DNA of 10,132 nucleotides from an uncultured Bacilli bacterium (lineage in GTDB: Bacteria > Bacillota_I > Bacilli_A > RF39 > UBA660), in assembly GCA_944331725.1 (NCBI GenBank), contig CALVJE010000114.1, positions 1 through 10,132 of the forward strand. Reading direction: 5' to 3'. Within the stretch, counting starts at the first letter, position 1. Every line of letters begins with the position of its first letter. Shown piece after piece: positions 1 through 6,764 of this stretch. Both the position numbers and the translations under genes were made by a program. Under the pieces are notes generated by a model, which was not told the origin of the DNA, ran no database searches, and saw nothing but the letters and a program-made list of their open reading frames with translations.

Positions 1-405
1 TATTTAATAGATGATGATTATATAATTAATGCTGATAAGATTTTTTTAGTATTTATGGATAATATAGTTGTAGGTTATGCTTCTATTAACAAACATGAAT
101 TAATCCCTGATGAGGGTAGTGATTTTAATATTGAAATATCTCCAAACAACATAAAAATAATGCAATTAGCTATTAAGAAAGATTACCAAAACAAAGGCAT
201 TGGTACATACTTAATCACCTATATAAAAGATTATGCAAAAATTAACGATATTGATTATATTTATCTATACTCCATGAAAGATAATGAGAAAGGAAAGAAT
301 TTTTACTTAAAAAATGATTTTGTTTTAAGTGGTATATGGAGTACAGACGAATATAAAGGCATAAAAGATTTCAAATCTTTTTTCTACTCATATAAAGTAA
401 AGTAA
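1..405 (+). CDS. GNAT-family N-acetyltransferase, 5' end outside the window
   Basis: Probably transfers an acetyl group from acetyl-CoA to an unknown amine in the cytoplasm. The frame is open from base 1. The first ATG, at 55, has no ribosome binding site, and the 18 codons before it read as the typical GNAT beta-hairpin entry (DKIFLVF before MDNIVVGYASI). The true start therefore lies upstream and 134 residues are visible. Counting from the ATG at 55, the acetyl-CoA pyrophosphate loop QNKGIG is at residues 45-50, preceded by the beta4 strand IMQLAI. The C-terminal part (NFYLKNDFVLSG) matches the usual 'FYeklGF' region. The TAA at 403-405 runs straight into a hairpin terminator shared with the convergent ABC gene. 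Substrate cannot be inferred. Family call is strong; role is open (antibiotic, polyamine, protein or metabolite acetylation). Confidence 0.85.
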   Translation, partial: YLIDDDYIINADKIFLVFMDNIVVGYASINKHELIPDEGSDFNIEISPNNIKIMQLAIKKDYQNKGIGTYLITYIKDYAKINDIDYIYLYSMKDNEKGKNFYLKNDFVLSGIWSTDEYKGIKDFKSFFYSYKVK

Positions 406-442
406 AAAAAGAGGCATTTATATATCAAATGCTCTATTTTTT
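404..442. terminator. Bidirectional hairpin terminator between convergent genes
   Basis: A stem formed by 410-419 (AGAGGCATTT) and 427-435 (AAATGCTCT), with one bulged G and a 7-nt loop, is preceded by seven A's (404-410) and followed by A plus six T's (437-442). It thus looks like a Rho-independent terminator in both directions. It serves the acetyltransferase on the plus strand and the ABC exporter on the minus strand, whose TAG stop (434-436) overlaps the stem. Confidence 0.8.
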
Positions 443-1315
443 CACTTCTATTATTTTATTATTTTTAAGTTCATAAACAATATCTGCACTTTCTATTTCA
501 GCTTGTTTATGAGTTATCATTATAATAATTTTATCTTTCTTTATTTTAGATAAAATTTCAAAAATTTTCTCAATACTTTTTTGATCTAATGATGAAGTAA
601 ATTCATCTAATAATAAAATTTGTGAATCCCTTAATAATGCTCTTGCTAACGCTAGTTTTTGCTTTTGTCCTCCACTTAAATTAGTAGCATCTTCACTAAG
701 TATAGTATCATATTTATCAGGTAAATTCATAATAAAATTGTGAATATCAAGTTTCTTACATACTTTAATTATTTTATTATAATCGTTACAAAAGTAAGTT
801 AAATTTTCCATAATGCTTTTATTAAAAAAATATGGTTTTTGATTAACAACAGAAAATTTATCGATATATTGGTCATATTGATAAGTATATATAGATTTAT
901 TATTTATTAATATATTTCCACTATTAGGATGCAATACACCTAATAACAACTTAAATAAAGTTGTTTTACCTTTACCATTGTTTCCTACAATTGCATATAT
1001 TTTGCCTTTTTCAAATTTGCAAGCTATATCATTAAATAAATTACATCTATTATCATATTTGAAAGAAACATTATTACATTCTAATATATTTATTTTATTT
1101 ATTTTTTTATCTTTACCAAAATACTTTGTTCCATTTTCTTCAAAACTTAGAAAAGAATTTAATCGTTCTATGGATATATCATTATTTTTTAAAAGACTAA
1201 TAAAGTTCATACTCTCGTCAAATGCACTTACTATTCCTTCATAATAACCAATTATAATGATATAAATATCTATTGTAGATTGTTCAGTATAAATCATATA
1301 AATTAATACTGCCAT
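434..1315 (-). CDS. ABC exporter, C-terminal fragment with intact ATPase domain
   Basis: A 293-residue open stretch following the internal stop. Residues 1-40 contain the last membrane helices (hydrophobic IYMIYT and IDIYIIIIGYYEGIV runs). The nucleotide-binding domain follows from about residue 75. All catalytic motifs look intact: Walker A GNNGKGKTT (111-119), Q-loop glutamine in VVNQKPYFF (Q159), signature LSGGQ (213-217), Walker B ILLLDE (233-238), then D-loop SSLDQ and the switch histidine in MITHKQ (H269). The first ATG (1315) has no ribosome binding site and sits in the middle of a membrane helix, so independent translation is doubtful. Retention of every ATPase motif suggests the nonsense mutation is young, or that some full-length protein is still made. 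Confidence 0.7.
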   Translation of the reverse strand: MAVLIYMIYTEQSTIDIYIIIIGYYEGIVSAFDESMNFISLLKNNDISIERLNSFLSFEENGTKYFGKDKKINKINILECNNVSFKYDNRCNLFNDIACKFEKGKIYAIVGNNGKGKTTLFKLLLGVLHPNSGNILINNKSIYTYQYDQYIDKFSVVNQKPYFFNKSIMENLTYFCNDYNKIIKVCKKLDIHNFIMNLPDKYDTILSEDATNLSGGQKQKLALARALLRDSQILLLDEFTSSLDQKSIEKIFEILSKIKKDKIIIMITHKQAEIESADIVYELKNNKIIEVKK

Positions 1316-1426
1316 AATTAAATACTGAAAAATAGTAGAAATTAATGGAGTAAACTGAGCTCTTAATGTATGCCATATTACTTTTTTATTTGATAGTCCT
1401 ATTTTTTCTTCATTAAATAACCTATA

Positions 1427-1429
1427 TTA
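1427..1429 (-). other. In-frame TAA interrupting the ABC exporter
   Basis: The only stop within the 553-codon frame. It falls in the cytoplasmic loop between the fourth and fifth membrane helices, after KNTND and before YRLFNEEK. A single base change from a sense codon (for example GAA Glu, AAA Lys or CAA Gln) would explain it. The next base on the mRNA is T, and no hairpin or other known recoding signal was noticed just downstream, so programmed readthrough is not favoured. Confidence 0.85.
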
Positions 1430-2092
1430 ATCATTTGTGTTTTTGATTATATTTGTTGTTTTAACTTCATAATTAGCGGTTATTATTTCTCCAATAGAAC
1501 CAATCATAGTATCTTTCTTTTCTATTATCTTTTTAGAATAGTAACTCTCCTTATCTATAAAATAATTTTTTAATACTATACATACTATAGAAGCAATTAA
1601 AGAGATGAAGCCCAATAATGTATTAATCGAAAAAATAATAACCAATAAAACTAAACCATGTAATATTTTAGCAATTATATGAGTAATTTGATTAGTAAAA
1701 ACAGACACTGCTTCCACTTCATTAGTCAATAGATTAATTGTTTCCCCTTTAGTATGCTTTTCATAATAAGCTTCATTGATTGTCTCCAATTTAAGAAGAA
1801 TTTTATTTGTAATATAACGAATATTATAGTTTTTATTAAGAGTGTAAAAATATGCATGTAATGCACAAAGAAATCTAAAAACAAACCATAAAGCTAAACT
1901 GCCAAAAAACAAATATATAACCGCATTAAAATCATTACTTGTTATGTTAGAAATAATTAATGCTAAAAGCCAAGATAAAAGTGCAGACAGTAGTGCTATA
2001 ACAAAAGATAGTGTAAACATCGGAATATAATATTTTTTATTTGGCTTAATTGTTATGAAATAATTTTTTATTTGTTTTAATACTCTCATCAT
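1427..2092 (-). CDS. ABC exporter, N-terminal membrane fragment (before the internal stop)
   Basis: Encodes 221 residues from ATG 2092, 10 bp after the peptidase stop, so it was probably translated from the same mRNA. After a short cytoplasmic start rich in Lys and aromatic residues (RVLKQIKNYFITIKPNKKYY) come two hydrophobic pairs compatible with membrane helices 1-4. The second pair (IIAKILHGLVLLVIIF, LGFISLIASIVCIVL) leads into the long cytoplasmic loop with the pattern SYYSKKIIEKKDTMIGSIGE. Translation stops inside that loop, before helices 5-6 and the ATPase domain, so the fragment alone cannot bind ATP or complete a pore. It could be a dead product or, if the stop is read through, the front half of a working pump. 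Confidence 0.7.
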   Translation of the reverse strand: MMRVLKQIKNYFITIKPNKKYYIPMFTLSFVIALLSALLSWLLALIISNITSNDFNAVIYLFFGSLALWFVFRFLCALHAYFYTLNKNYNIRYITNKILLKLETINEAYYEKHTKGETINLLTNEVEAVSVFTNQITHIIAKILHGLVLLVIIFSINTLLGFISLIASIVCIVLKNYFIDKESYYSKKIIEKKDTMIGSIGEIITANYEVKTTNIIKNTND

Positions 2093-2102
2093 ATTTACCC
2101 CA

Positions 2103-3419
2103 CTAAAAAGGATTATGCCTTTCAATTATTATCGGTTTACTATTATATAAATCTAAATCTTCTTTACTTAAATATTTTTTATTTATAATTACAGTTAGAA
2201 CAAAGTCAGTAAAGAAATTATCATTCATTATATAGTAACCATCTTTATATAATTTATCTCCATAACTATTTTCAACTTTCCATCTAATAGGTTTATTATC
2301 TTCAATATGAACTCCTGTTATAACCATTAAATGTTGATAATAAATATCAAAACTATTTAAAGCTTCTTCTTTTGTTAGTAAGTCTATATTAAATACATCC
2401 TTATAATTAAATAAATTAGAGTCTAATATACCAGATTTTCTATCTCTCATTTTATCAATATTACAGGCAAAATAAACAGGTGTACCATCTTTTAATTGTC
2501 TAACTGCTAGCTCTTTTAATACTTCTATAGGTTTGTTAATAAATTCAACATATTTACCATAAATATTTTCATTATATTCTTTTCTATAAAGTTTATTATA
2601 TTCTGTCTTATACATAGGAACATTTGCAATTGCAACAAAATCATTTAAATCAAGTGACAAAAATTTATCTTTAAATTCCAAAGGTGTTATATTTTCTAAT
2701 TTTATAATTGCACCATCTTTATCTTTATATTCATAAGTAAAAGACAGAGGTATAGAGCCTAAACATTTAGATAGAAGATTATAGTTTTCTTTTAACATTT
2801 CTTCTTTTTTTAAATAAATATTGTCTTTTGCGATATTATCCTTTTTTAACTTTAGCAGTTTAAACATATCTTTCTTTAATTTTTCGTTATAAATTCTTCT
2901 AAGTTGTTCAGAATCTTTACTATCGAAAGTTTTAGGCATTACATTCTCTGGTACTAGGCCATATTTATTTACTAGTTCTTTGAAGAATGTGAAACGACCT
3001 CCTTCATAAAAAGCATCTTCAATATAATATTTATTCACTTCAATTTTTAAATCAAAATTATCTGTTTCAATTATTTTATTATAAAAAGTATTACTCTTTT
3101 CTAGCTTATCGAAAAAAGAAAGAAAATTTACTGATAAATTTACATCTGTAGGTAAAATATTAAGATTATTAGCAACGTTATTTTCAATAAAATTAATTCC
3201 TGCATAAAGCCAACATAGCCATGAATCTTCTTGATCATATATTTTAGTATTAGGTAATTCTATATTAAAAACATTAGGAGTACTATTAATAATATCAGTA
3301 TTTAAGCAAAAACTTTGCATACCTATTTTTTTCATAGCATTTTCAATTACTTTGTTATTTTTATCTTTATTATATTCATTACAAAACTTTATTATTTGTT
3401 CATAGTCTATATCTTTCAT
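2103..3419 (-). CDS. Diverged C1B cysteine peptidase (bleomycin hydrolase / aminopeptidase C family)
   Basis: Predicted cytosolic papain-fold peptidase of 438 residues, close to the usual length of PepC/bleomycin hydrolase. Known members form hexamers that trim N-terminal residues from peptides. The catalytic set is visible: oxyanion Gln63 and nucleophile Cys69 in YDQEDSWLCWLYA, His363 in YQHLMVITGV, and Asn384 in RWKVENSYGD. The segment DGYYIMNDNFF...VIINKKYL matches the conserved family end. Two features differ from housekeeping PepC as I know it: the residues before the Cys read SWLCW instead of SGRCW, and the C-terminal arm that enters the active site ends IIERHNPF rather than a WDPMGALA-like tail, so cleavage specificity may differ. 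There is no signal peptide. ATG 3419 is supported by GGAGGT 5 nt upstream. Its place between an MFS transporter and an ABC exporter suggests an accessory role in peptide maturation, degradation or detoxification; this is inference. Confidence 0.85.
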   Translation of the reverse strand: MKDIDYEQIIKFCNEYNKDKNNKVIENAMKKIGMQSFCLNTDIINSTPNVFNIELPNTKIYDQEDSWLCWLYAGINFIENNVANNLNILPTDVNLSVNFLSFFDKLEKSNTFYNKIIETDNFDLKIEVNKYYIEDAFYEGGRFTFFKELVNKYGLVPENVMPKTFDSKDSEQLRRIYNEKLKKDMFKLLKLKKDNIAKDNIYLKKEEMLKENYNLLSKCLGSIPLSFTYEYKDKDGAIIKLENITPLEFKDKFLSLDLNDFVAIANVPMYKTEYNKLYRKEYNENIYGKYVEFINKPIEVLKELAVRQLKDGTPVYFACNIDKMRDRKSGILDSNLFNYKDVFNIDLLTKEEALNSFDIYYQHLMVITGVHIEDNKPIRWKVENSYGDKLYKDGYYIMNDNFFTDFVLTVIINKKYLSKEDLDLYNSKPIIIERHNPF

Positions 3420-3437
3420 ACGTTACCTCCAATTTAA

Positions 3438-3669
3438 TTATATATTTTCATTTGTAAAAATTCTAGCTTTTTCATTAAATTTTGCAATACCTAAATTATT
3501 ATTCACTGTTTTTATCACATTAGTTCAAAACTCTATTTTATCAAACAATTATGAAACAAAAAGTCTAAATGCATCAGAATTATTAACAATATATCTATCA
3601 GCTTTTTCTAAAGTATCAAGCAAAAAAAGGGTATAACATAGATATTTCTAATAAAATCTCTCTATCAAT
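3438..3669 (-). pseudogene. Decayed gene remnant between the MFS and peptidase genes
   Basis: One minus-strand frame runs from 3629 to a TAA at 3438-3440. It reads like real protein (LLDTLEKADRYIVNNSDAF, then LFDKIEF, then TNVIKTVNNNLGIAKF) and is broken by an in-frame TAA after LFVS and a TGA after KIEF. Upstream, a frame shifted by one base continues as IDREILLEISMLYP, and the shift falls at a run of seven T's on the minus strand (3622-3628). I read this as the C-terminal third or so of a lost gene with two nonsense mutations and one slippage frameshift. Its ends lie 20 bp after the MFS stop and 18 bp before the peptidase ATG, so it was a normal operon member. The family is not recognised. 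No intact small gene is seen in this stretch. Confidence 0.6.
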
Positions 3670-3689
3670 TTTTATATTTATTTAACATT

Positions 3690-4910
3690 TTATTTGTTTT
3701 TTAATTTCTGCTTTTTTACCCCAACATATAAAAATAATATAAAATAAGTACTTACTGCTAATAAAAATGTTAATTTTATAGAGTTTATGTTTTCTTTAAA
3801 GATTAAATATGATATTACTGGCAATGTTGCAGTAACAAGCCCTTCTATAAATCGTTCAAAAGTAACATATGACGTTTTATAATTTTCTTTTGAATATTCA
3901 TATATTGCAATATGGTCAAACATTTCATAAGCACTATTAGCAAAGCCAAGAAGAATATAAATAATAGGTAAACAAAATATTAGTAGCTTATCATTCAAAA
4001 CAAATAATAATACAAATGCAATAATATATATAATACTCATAGGTAATAATACTTTACTCCACTTTCTATCTTTAATCTTTCTTGCCCAAAATTTACTAAA
4101 TAATGCATCTGAAAAATTAATTAAAATATTCAAAATACTATAAAATATATAATCAATTTTTAAATATCTTAATAAAAATACATTTAAATACATTATTCCA
4201 ATACCATAAGCAAATCTATTTAAACCACCTATAATAAGAATTTTACGAAAATCTTTATCATCTGCTGGTTTTAAAATTGTCTCTTTAACTGTTACTTTTT
4301 TATCTTTAACTATAGGTTTATATGTATTTATTCTAATATAAATATCTACAAAAGCAATTAAAAATATAACTATAAACAATATAATAAATCCATATAATTC
4401 ATTACCATTTGCAGTAAAACTATCTAATATAACTCCCATAGCTAAACTAAATATCATTACTAAGGTATTTTTAAAAATATTTCTTGTTGAAGCAAATTTA
4501 GCTCTATCTTCTTTTTTAACTAAAGTCATTCGCCAATTAACAAAAGTTATATAACCCAGTTCTCCTGTTATGGCATATATTGATGCAAATATAAAAAATA
4601 GAAAAGTTCTAAAACTAATATCATCAGTTATAAATGGTATAAAAGCAAAACAGACTGATGATAATCTATATATAGTATAATTTGTTAATACTACTAACTT
4701 TGACTGTCCTATTCTTGAAAATATTGGGGCAGCAAATACTTGAATTACATTTGTTATTGTATCTAAAACTGCATAAATTCCAATTGAAAAACTTGATAAA
4801 CCTAAATAAACTGCAAATGCTATAATAAAGGAGCTACTTGCTATTTTATTATTAGCAGTATCTAATACTGAAGAAATTAAATATTTATTATATTCTTTTT
4901 TATAGTTCAT
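3690..4910 (-). CDS. MFS transporter, 12 membrane helices
   Basis: A 406-residue major facilitator superfamily protein of the cytoplasmic membrane, typical in length for a 12-helix proton-driven efflux or uptake carrier. Hydrophobic segments follow one another along the whole chain, with a Lys/Asp-rich central loop around residues 197-220 (TYKPIVKDKKVTVKETILK) separating the two six-helix halves. Residues 64-71 (FSRIGQSK) sit where MFS motif A lies, between helices 2 and 3, but in degenerate form. ATG 4910 is preceded by GGAGGT at 5-nt spacing and by a good promoter, making this the first gene of the accessory operon. The substrate cannot be told from sequence; a drug, sugar or peptide-derived compound is possible. 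There is no sign of decay, unlike its downstream neighbours. Confidence 0.85.
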   Translation of the reverse strand: MNYKKEYNKYLISSVLDTANNKIASSSFIIAFAVYLGLSSFSIGIYAVLDTITNVIQVFAAPIFSRIGQSKLVVLTNYTIYRLSSVCFAFIPFITDDISFRTFLFFIFASIYAITGELGYITFVNWRMTLVKKEDRAKFASTRNIFKNTLVMIFSLAMGVILDSFTANGNELYGFIILFIVIFLIAFVDIYIRINTYKPIVKDKKVTVKETILKPADDKDFRKILIIGGLNRFAYGIGIMYLNVFLLRYLKIDYIFYSILNILINFSDALFSKFWARKIKDRKWSKVLLPMSIIYIIAFVLLFVLNDKLLIFCLPIIYILLGFANSAYEMFDHIAIYEYSKENYKTSYVTFERFIEGLVTATLPVISYLIFKENINSIKLTFLLAVSTYFILFLYVGVKKQKLKNK

Positions 4911-4945
4911 TATATACCTCCAATTATTAACTCTAATTCATATCT

Positions 4946-4975
4946 ATAATACTATAACTAAAGTTAATATTGCAA
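4946..4975 (-). promoter_or_regulatory. Sigma-A-type promoter of the MFS-peptidase-ABC operon
   Basis: On the minus strand TTGCAA (4975-4970) and TATTAT (4951-4946) are separated by 18 bp. The expected transcript would start near 4939 and reach the MFS ATG at 4910 after a short leader carrying GGAGGT. No riboswitch-sized leader is present, so any control would be by a DNA-binding protein. Confidence 0.55.
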
Positions 4976-5022
4976 TAAACTAGAATATTGTTAATTTAAA
5001 TTTGGAGTGCAACACTTCAATA

Positions 5023-5051
5023 TTGAAAAAGACATATGAATAATCTATAAT
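5023..5051 (+). promoter_or_regulatory. Near-consensus promoter directed against the conjugation operon
   Basis: TTGAAA (5023-5028), a 17-bp spacer and a perfect TATAAT (5046-5051) form the best promoter match I see in the window. It points right, so transcription would run antisense into the C39-peptidase and virB4 genes. The -35 overlaps a perfect 12-bp palindrome, TTCAATATTGAA (5016-5027), a plausible operator. Confidence 0.55.
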
Positions 5052-5088
5052 ATCTTTTCGGTCAAAAAGAAAGAAAGATTCATATGTC
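5031..5088. terminator. 11-bp inverted repeat with inner stem; possible terminator of the conjugation operon or operator pair
   Basis: GACATATGAAT (5031-5041) is exactly mirrored by ATTCATATGTC (5078-5088), with a 36-nt interval that itself can pair CTTTT (5054-5058) with AAAAG. On the minus strand the outer stem is followed by TTTTT, so it could end leftward transcripts leaving the C39-peptidase gene, though the loop is long for an intrinsic terminator. One arm lies in the spacer of the rightward promoter and the other covers the ATG at 5084, so paired repressor sites are an alternative. Confidence 0.4.
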
Positions 5089-5122
5089 AGTTATAAATAA
5101 TACTATAAAAACAAAATCAAAT

Positions 5123-6763
5123 TTAAGAAACTTTAAAATAATTAAATTTTGATGTTTTACTAACTTCATAGGCATTCCACATATTATTATGATTAGATCC
5201 AGGATCTGCCATTAACACATCACTACCATTAATTCCAGTTACTGCAACCCAGTGCTGATTACCTGGAGTTGCTCCTTTAACTTCAACAGTAAGAAAATAA
5301 CCACTATTAAAATATTGTGTAATTAATTGTAATTTCTCTTCTTTTGTTTTATTTAGCAAACTAACTTGCCCTACATATTTAAAACTATGAATAACTTTAT
5401 TTATAGCACTGTATTGTAAATTACCATTGCTATCAAAACCATTTTTCTTATTTAATGCTTCAACAAAAGTACCAGGATTAAAAGGATTAATACCAGTTTC
5501 AATACCAGATTTATCAATTAATATTGCAATAGATGTAACTAAACAACCTATATCTTTAATTGTACTATTAGTATTACCTATTTTAACATTAGCCCACTCT
5601 ATATCAGTTTGTTTCCAACTACTATAGTTATCACTATACCCAAGTCCATATATGACACCATTCCATAAAGAATCATACTCAGAACTATCAAGTTCTCTTA
5701 ATTGACTAATCTGTGCTGGATTTAAATTATATTGTAAAATCATATCATCTAATGTTTTAGAAGTAATTGTTATATGAAGTACTCTCTTTCTTACCTCTTT
5801 AGGAGTTTCTAAACTATTAACTCCTTGCTCTATTACTTGTTCTTCCCTAACCTCAGAAGATAAAATATTCATATCCCAAAATATTTGCTTAAAAGACATT
5901 TTTTTAACATCATCAACAGTTATTACTTCCTTTTCGTTTATACCACCACTTTGAACTACTGCATAAATGATAATAATATCTTTCCAAGATGCCATATTAC
6001 CATCTAAAACATACTCATCATGAGGATTTTGACTTTGTATTAATTCTAATCTATTAGTAAATTCTAAATTACATTCTGAAATAACATCACTAATTGTAAT
6101 AGCATTTTCACTTGTTTCTGCCCCACTAAAAAATATACCAAAAATAGAACTACATAATAAACCTATTAAACAGATTACAATTACAATTACTACAATAATC
6201 CAACCTCCAGCGATTAAGGCTGTAATTAAAGCTTTAGTACCTAAAATAATAGCTTTAGCAGAATTAACAAAAAACTTACCTGTTTTCTTTAATGTTGAAA
6301 GTTTATTTTTAAATTTAGATATTTGTAATTTTTTTCCCATTTTAGTAACATTGTTATTTTTAACTAAAGAAAATGTTTTTTTCTGATTTAACACATCATT
6401 TTTTAATTTTATTGATTTTACATTTATCTTATCTGAAACATCTTTTAATCTCTTCTTTTTAATTTGCTTATTTCTTATATCTTTTACCTTAACTTTAGCT
6501 TTCGTAATATTATCTTTTGTTGTTTTAACAGACTGATTACCTTTTTGTTTTATTTTACCAGAATTATTATAAATATATTTTGCAGAATCAGTAATTCTAT
6601 TAATAGCATACTCACTAGCATCATTTTCTTTACTTTGTACTGTATCTTCACTTTTTTCTTTAACTTTTGTAATATTATCTTTTGTTTTTTGAGTAGCAAT
6701 TACTCCTTTATCTAGTTTTTTTATTGTACCCTTTATTATCTCTCTATTCTTTATATCAGACAA
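5123..6763 (-). CDS. Membrane-anchored conjugation protein with C39-like cysteine peptidase domain (wall-hydrolase position)
   Basis: A 546-residue protein of the transfer apparatus. Residues 1-165 are Lys-rich, probably cytoplasmic and helical, with a repeated KTKDNITKVK / TTKDNITKAK element (27-36 and 81-90). One strong membrane segment spans about 178-212. Residues 222-375 form an extracellular linker domain (DIIIIYAVV, FKQIFWDMNILSSEV, LWNGVIYGL) that I recall from Tn1549-type elements, where it precedes a CHAP or NlpC-type amidase. Here the C-terminus (380-546) looks like peptidase family C39-like instead: Gln385 in WKQTDIEW, Cys407 in DIGCLVTSIA, His504 in QHWVAVTG, Asp520 in MADPGS. 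It likely opens peptidoglycan or processes a surface protein during mating. The start is TTG 6763: it has GGAG 6 nt upstream, follows the virB4 stop by 1 bp, and the next Met is near residue 142. Confidence 0.8.
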   Translation of the reverse strand: MSDIKNREIIKGTIKKLDKGVIATQKTKDNITKVKEKSEDTVQSKENDASEYAINRITDSAKYIYNNSGKIKQKGNQSVKTTKDNITKAKVKVKDIRNKQIKKKRLKDVSDKINVKSIKLKNDVLNQKKTFSLVKNNNVTKMGKKLQISKFKNKLSTLKKTGKFFVNSAKAIILGTKALITALIAGGWIIVVIVIVICLIGLLCSSIFGIFFSGAETSENAITISDVISECNLEFTNRLELIQSQNPHDEYVLDGNMASWKDIIIIYAVVQSGGINEKEVITVDDVKKMSFKQIFWDMNILSSEVREEQVIEQGVNSLETPKEVRKRVLHITITSKTLDDMILQYNLNPAQISQLRELDSSEYDSLWNGVIYGLGYSDNYSSWKQTDIEWANVKIGNTNSTIKDIGCLVTSIAILIDKSGIETGINPFNPGTFVEALNKKNGFDSNGNLQYSAINKVIHSFKYVGQVSLLNKTKEEKLQLITQYFNSGYFLTVEVKGATPGNQHWVAVTGINGSDVLMADPGSNHNNMWNAYEVSKTSKFNYFKVS

Positions 6764-6764
6764 A

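Larger units (their letters stand above)
434..2092 (-). pseudogene. ABC half-exporter (membrane domain plus ATPase) interrupted by one in-frame TAA
   Basis: Reading the minus strand from ATG 2092 to the TAG at 434 gives one uninterrupted frame apart from a single TAA at 1427-1429: 221 sense codons, the stop, 37 codons, then 293 codons. The joined product of about 551 residues has the normal length and order of a bacterial type-IV-fold ABC half-exporter, which works as a dimer in the cytoplasmic membrane to pump out peptides, lipids or drugs. The 37 intervening codons continue the family pattern (YRLFNEEK, later a hydrophobic run leading into the fifth membrane helix). This shows one gene with a nonsense mutation, not two genes. 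ATG 2092 (or 2089) is preferred over the TTG at 2125 because GTGGGG lies 5-8 nt upstream and it avoids overlapping the peptidase gene. Substrate is unknown. The damage looks recent, since nothing else in the frame is broken. Confidence 0.85.
5006..5152 (+). mobile_element. Possible left-end relic of an insertion sequence (IS30-like?)
   Basis: The region holds, in the order expected for an IS left end, a GTGCAACACTTC-type terminal motif, a strong outward-reading promoter, and a start codon at 5084 opening a 22-codon frame (MSVINNTIKTKSNLRNFK, then a few codons to TGA at 5152). The last 30 bp overlap the end of the C39-peptidase gene on the other strand, so any element has lost everything after its first codons. 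GTGCAAC-type ends recall the IS30 family from memory, but the short peptide has no diagnostic motif. No right end or target duplication is identified. A chance promoter in intergenic DNA is the main alternative. Confidence 0.3.

Noticed and set aside
978..1244. Plus-strand open frame of 88 codons
   Set aside because: It lies antisense to the intact ATPase domain of the ABC exporter and reads as its low-complexity complement with no ribosome binding site.
1427..1429. Stop-codon reassignment as explanation for the broken ABC gene
   Set aside because: TAA is used as the normal end of virB4, the C39-type gene, the MFS gene and others, and TGA ends the PrgI-like gene, so the standard code holds.
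2093..2125. TTG at 2125 as the ABC exporter start
   Set aside because: It overlaps the peptidase gene by 23 bp and adds 11 residues unlike the family; ATG 2092/2089 has GTGGGG at suitable spacing.
4911..5122. Short minus-strand frames (14 and 12 codons, starting at 5035 and 5083) as a precursor peptide for the peptidase/exporter
   Set aside because: No ribosome binding sites, no leader/core organisation, and they lie upstream of the operon promoter within the dyad-rich region.
5427..5627. Plus-strand open frame within the C39-peptidase gene
   Set aside because: Shadow of a long well-supported minus-strand gene whose catalytic motifs lie here; no independent start signal.
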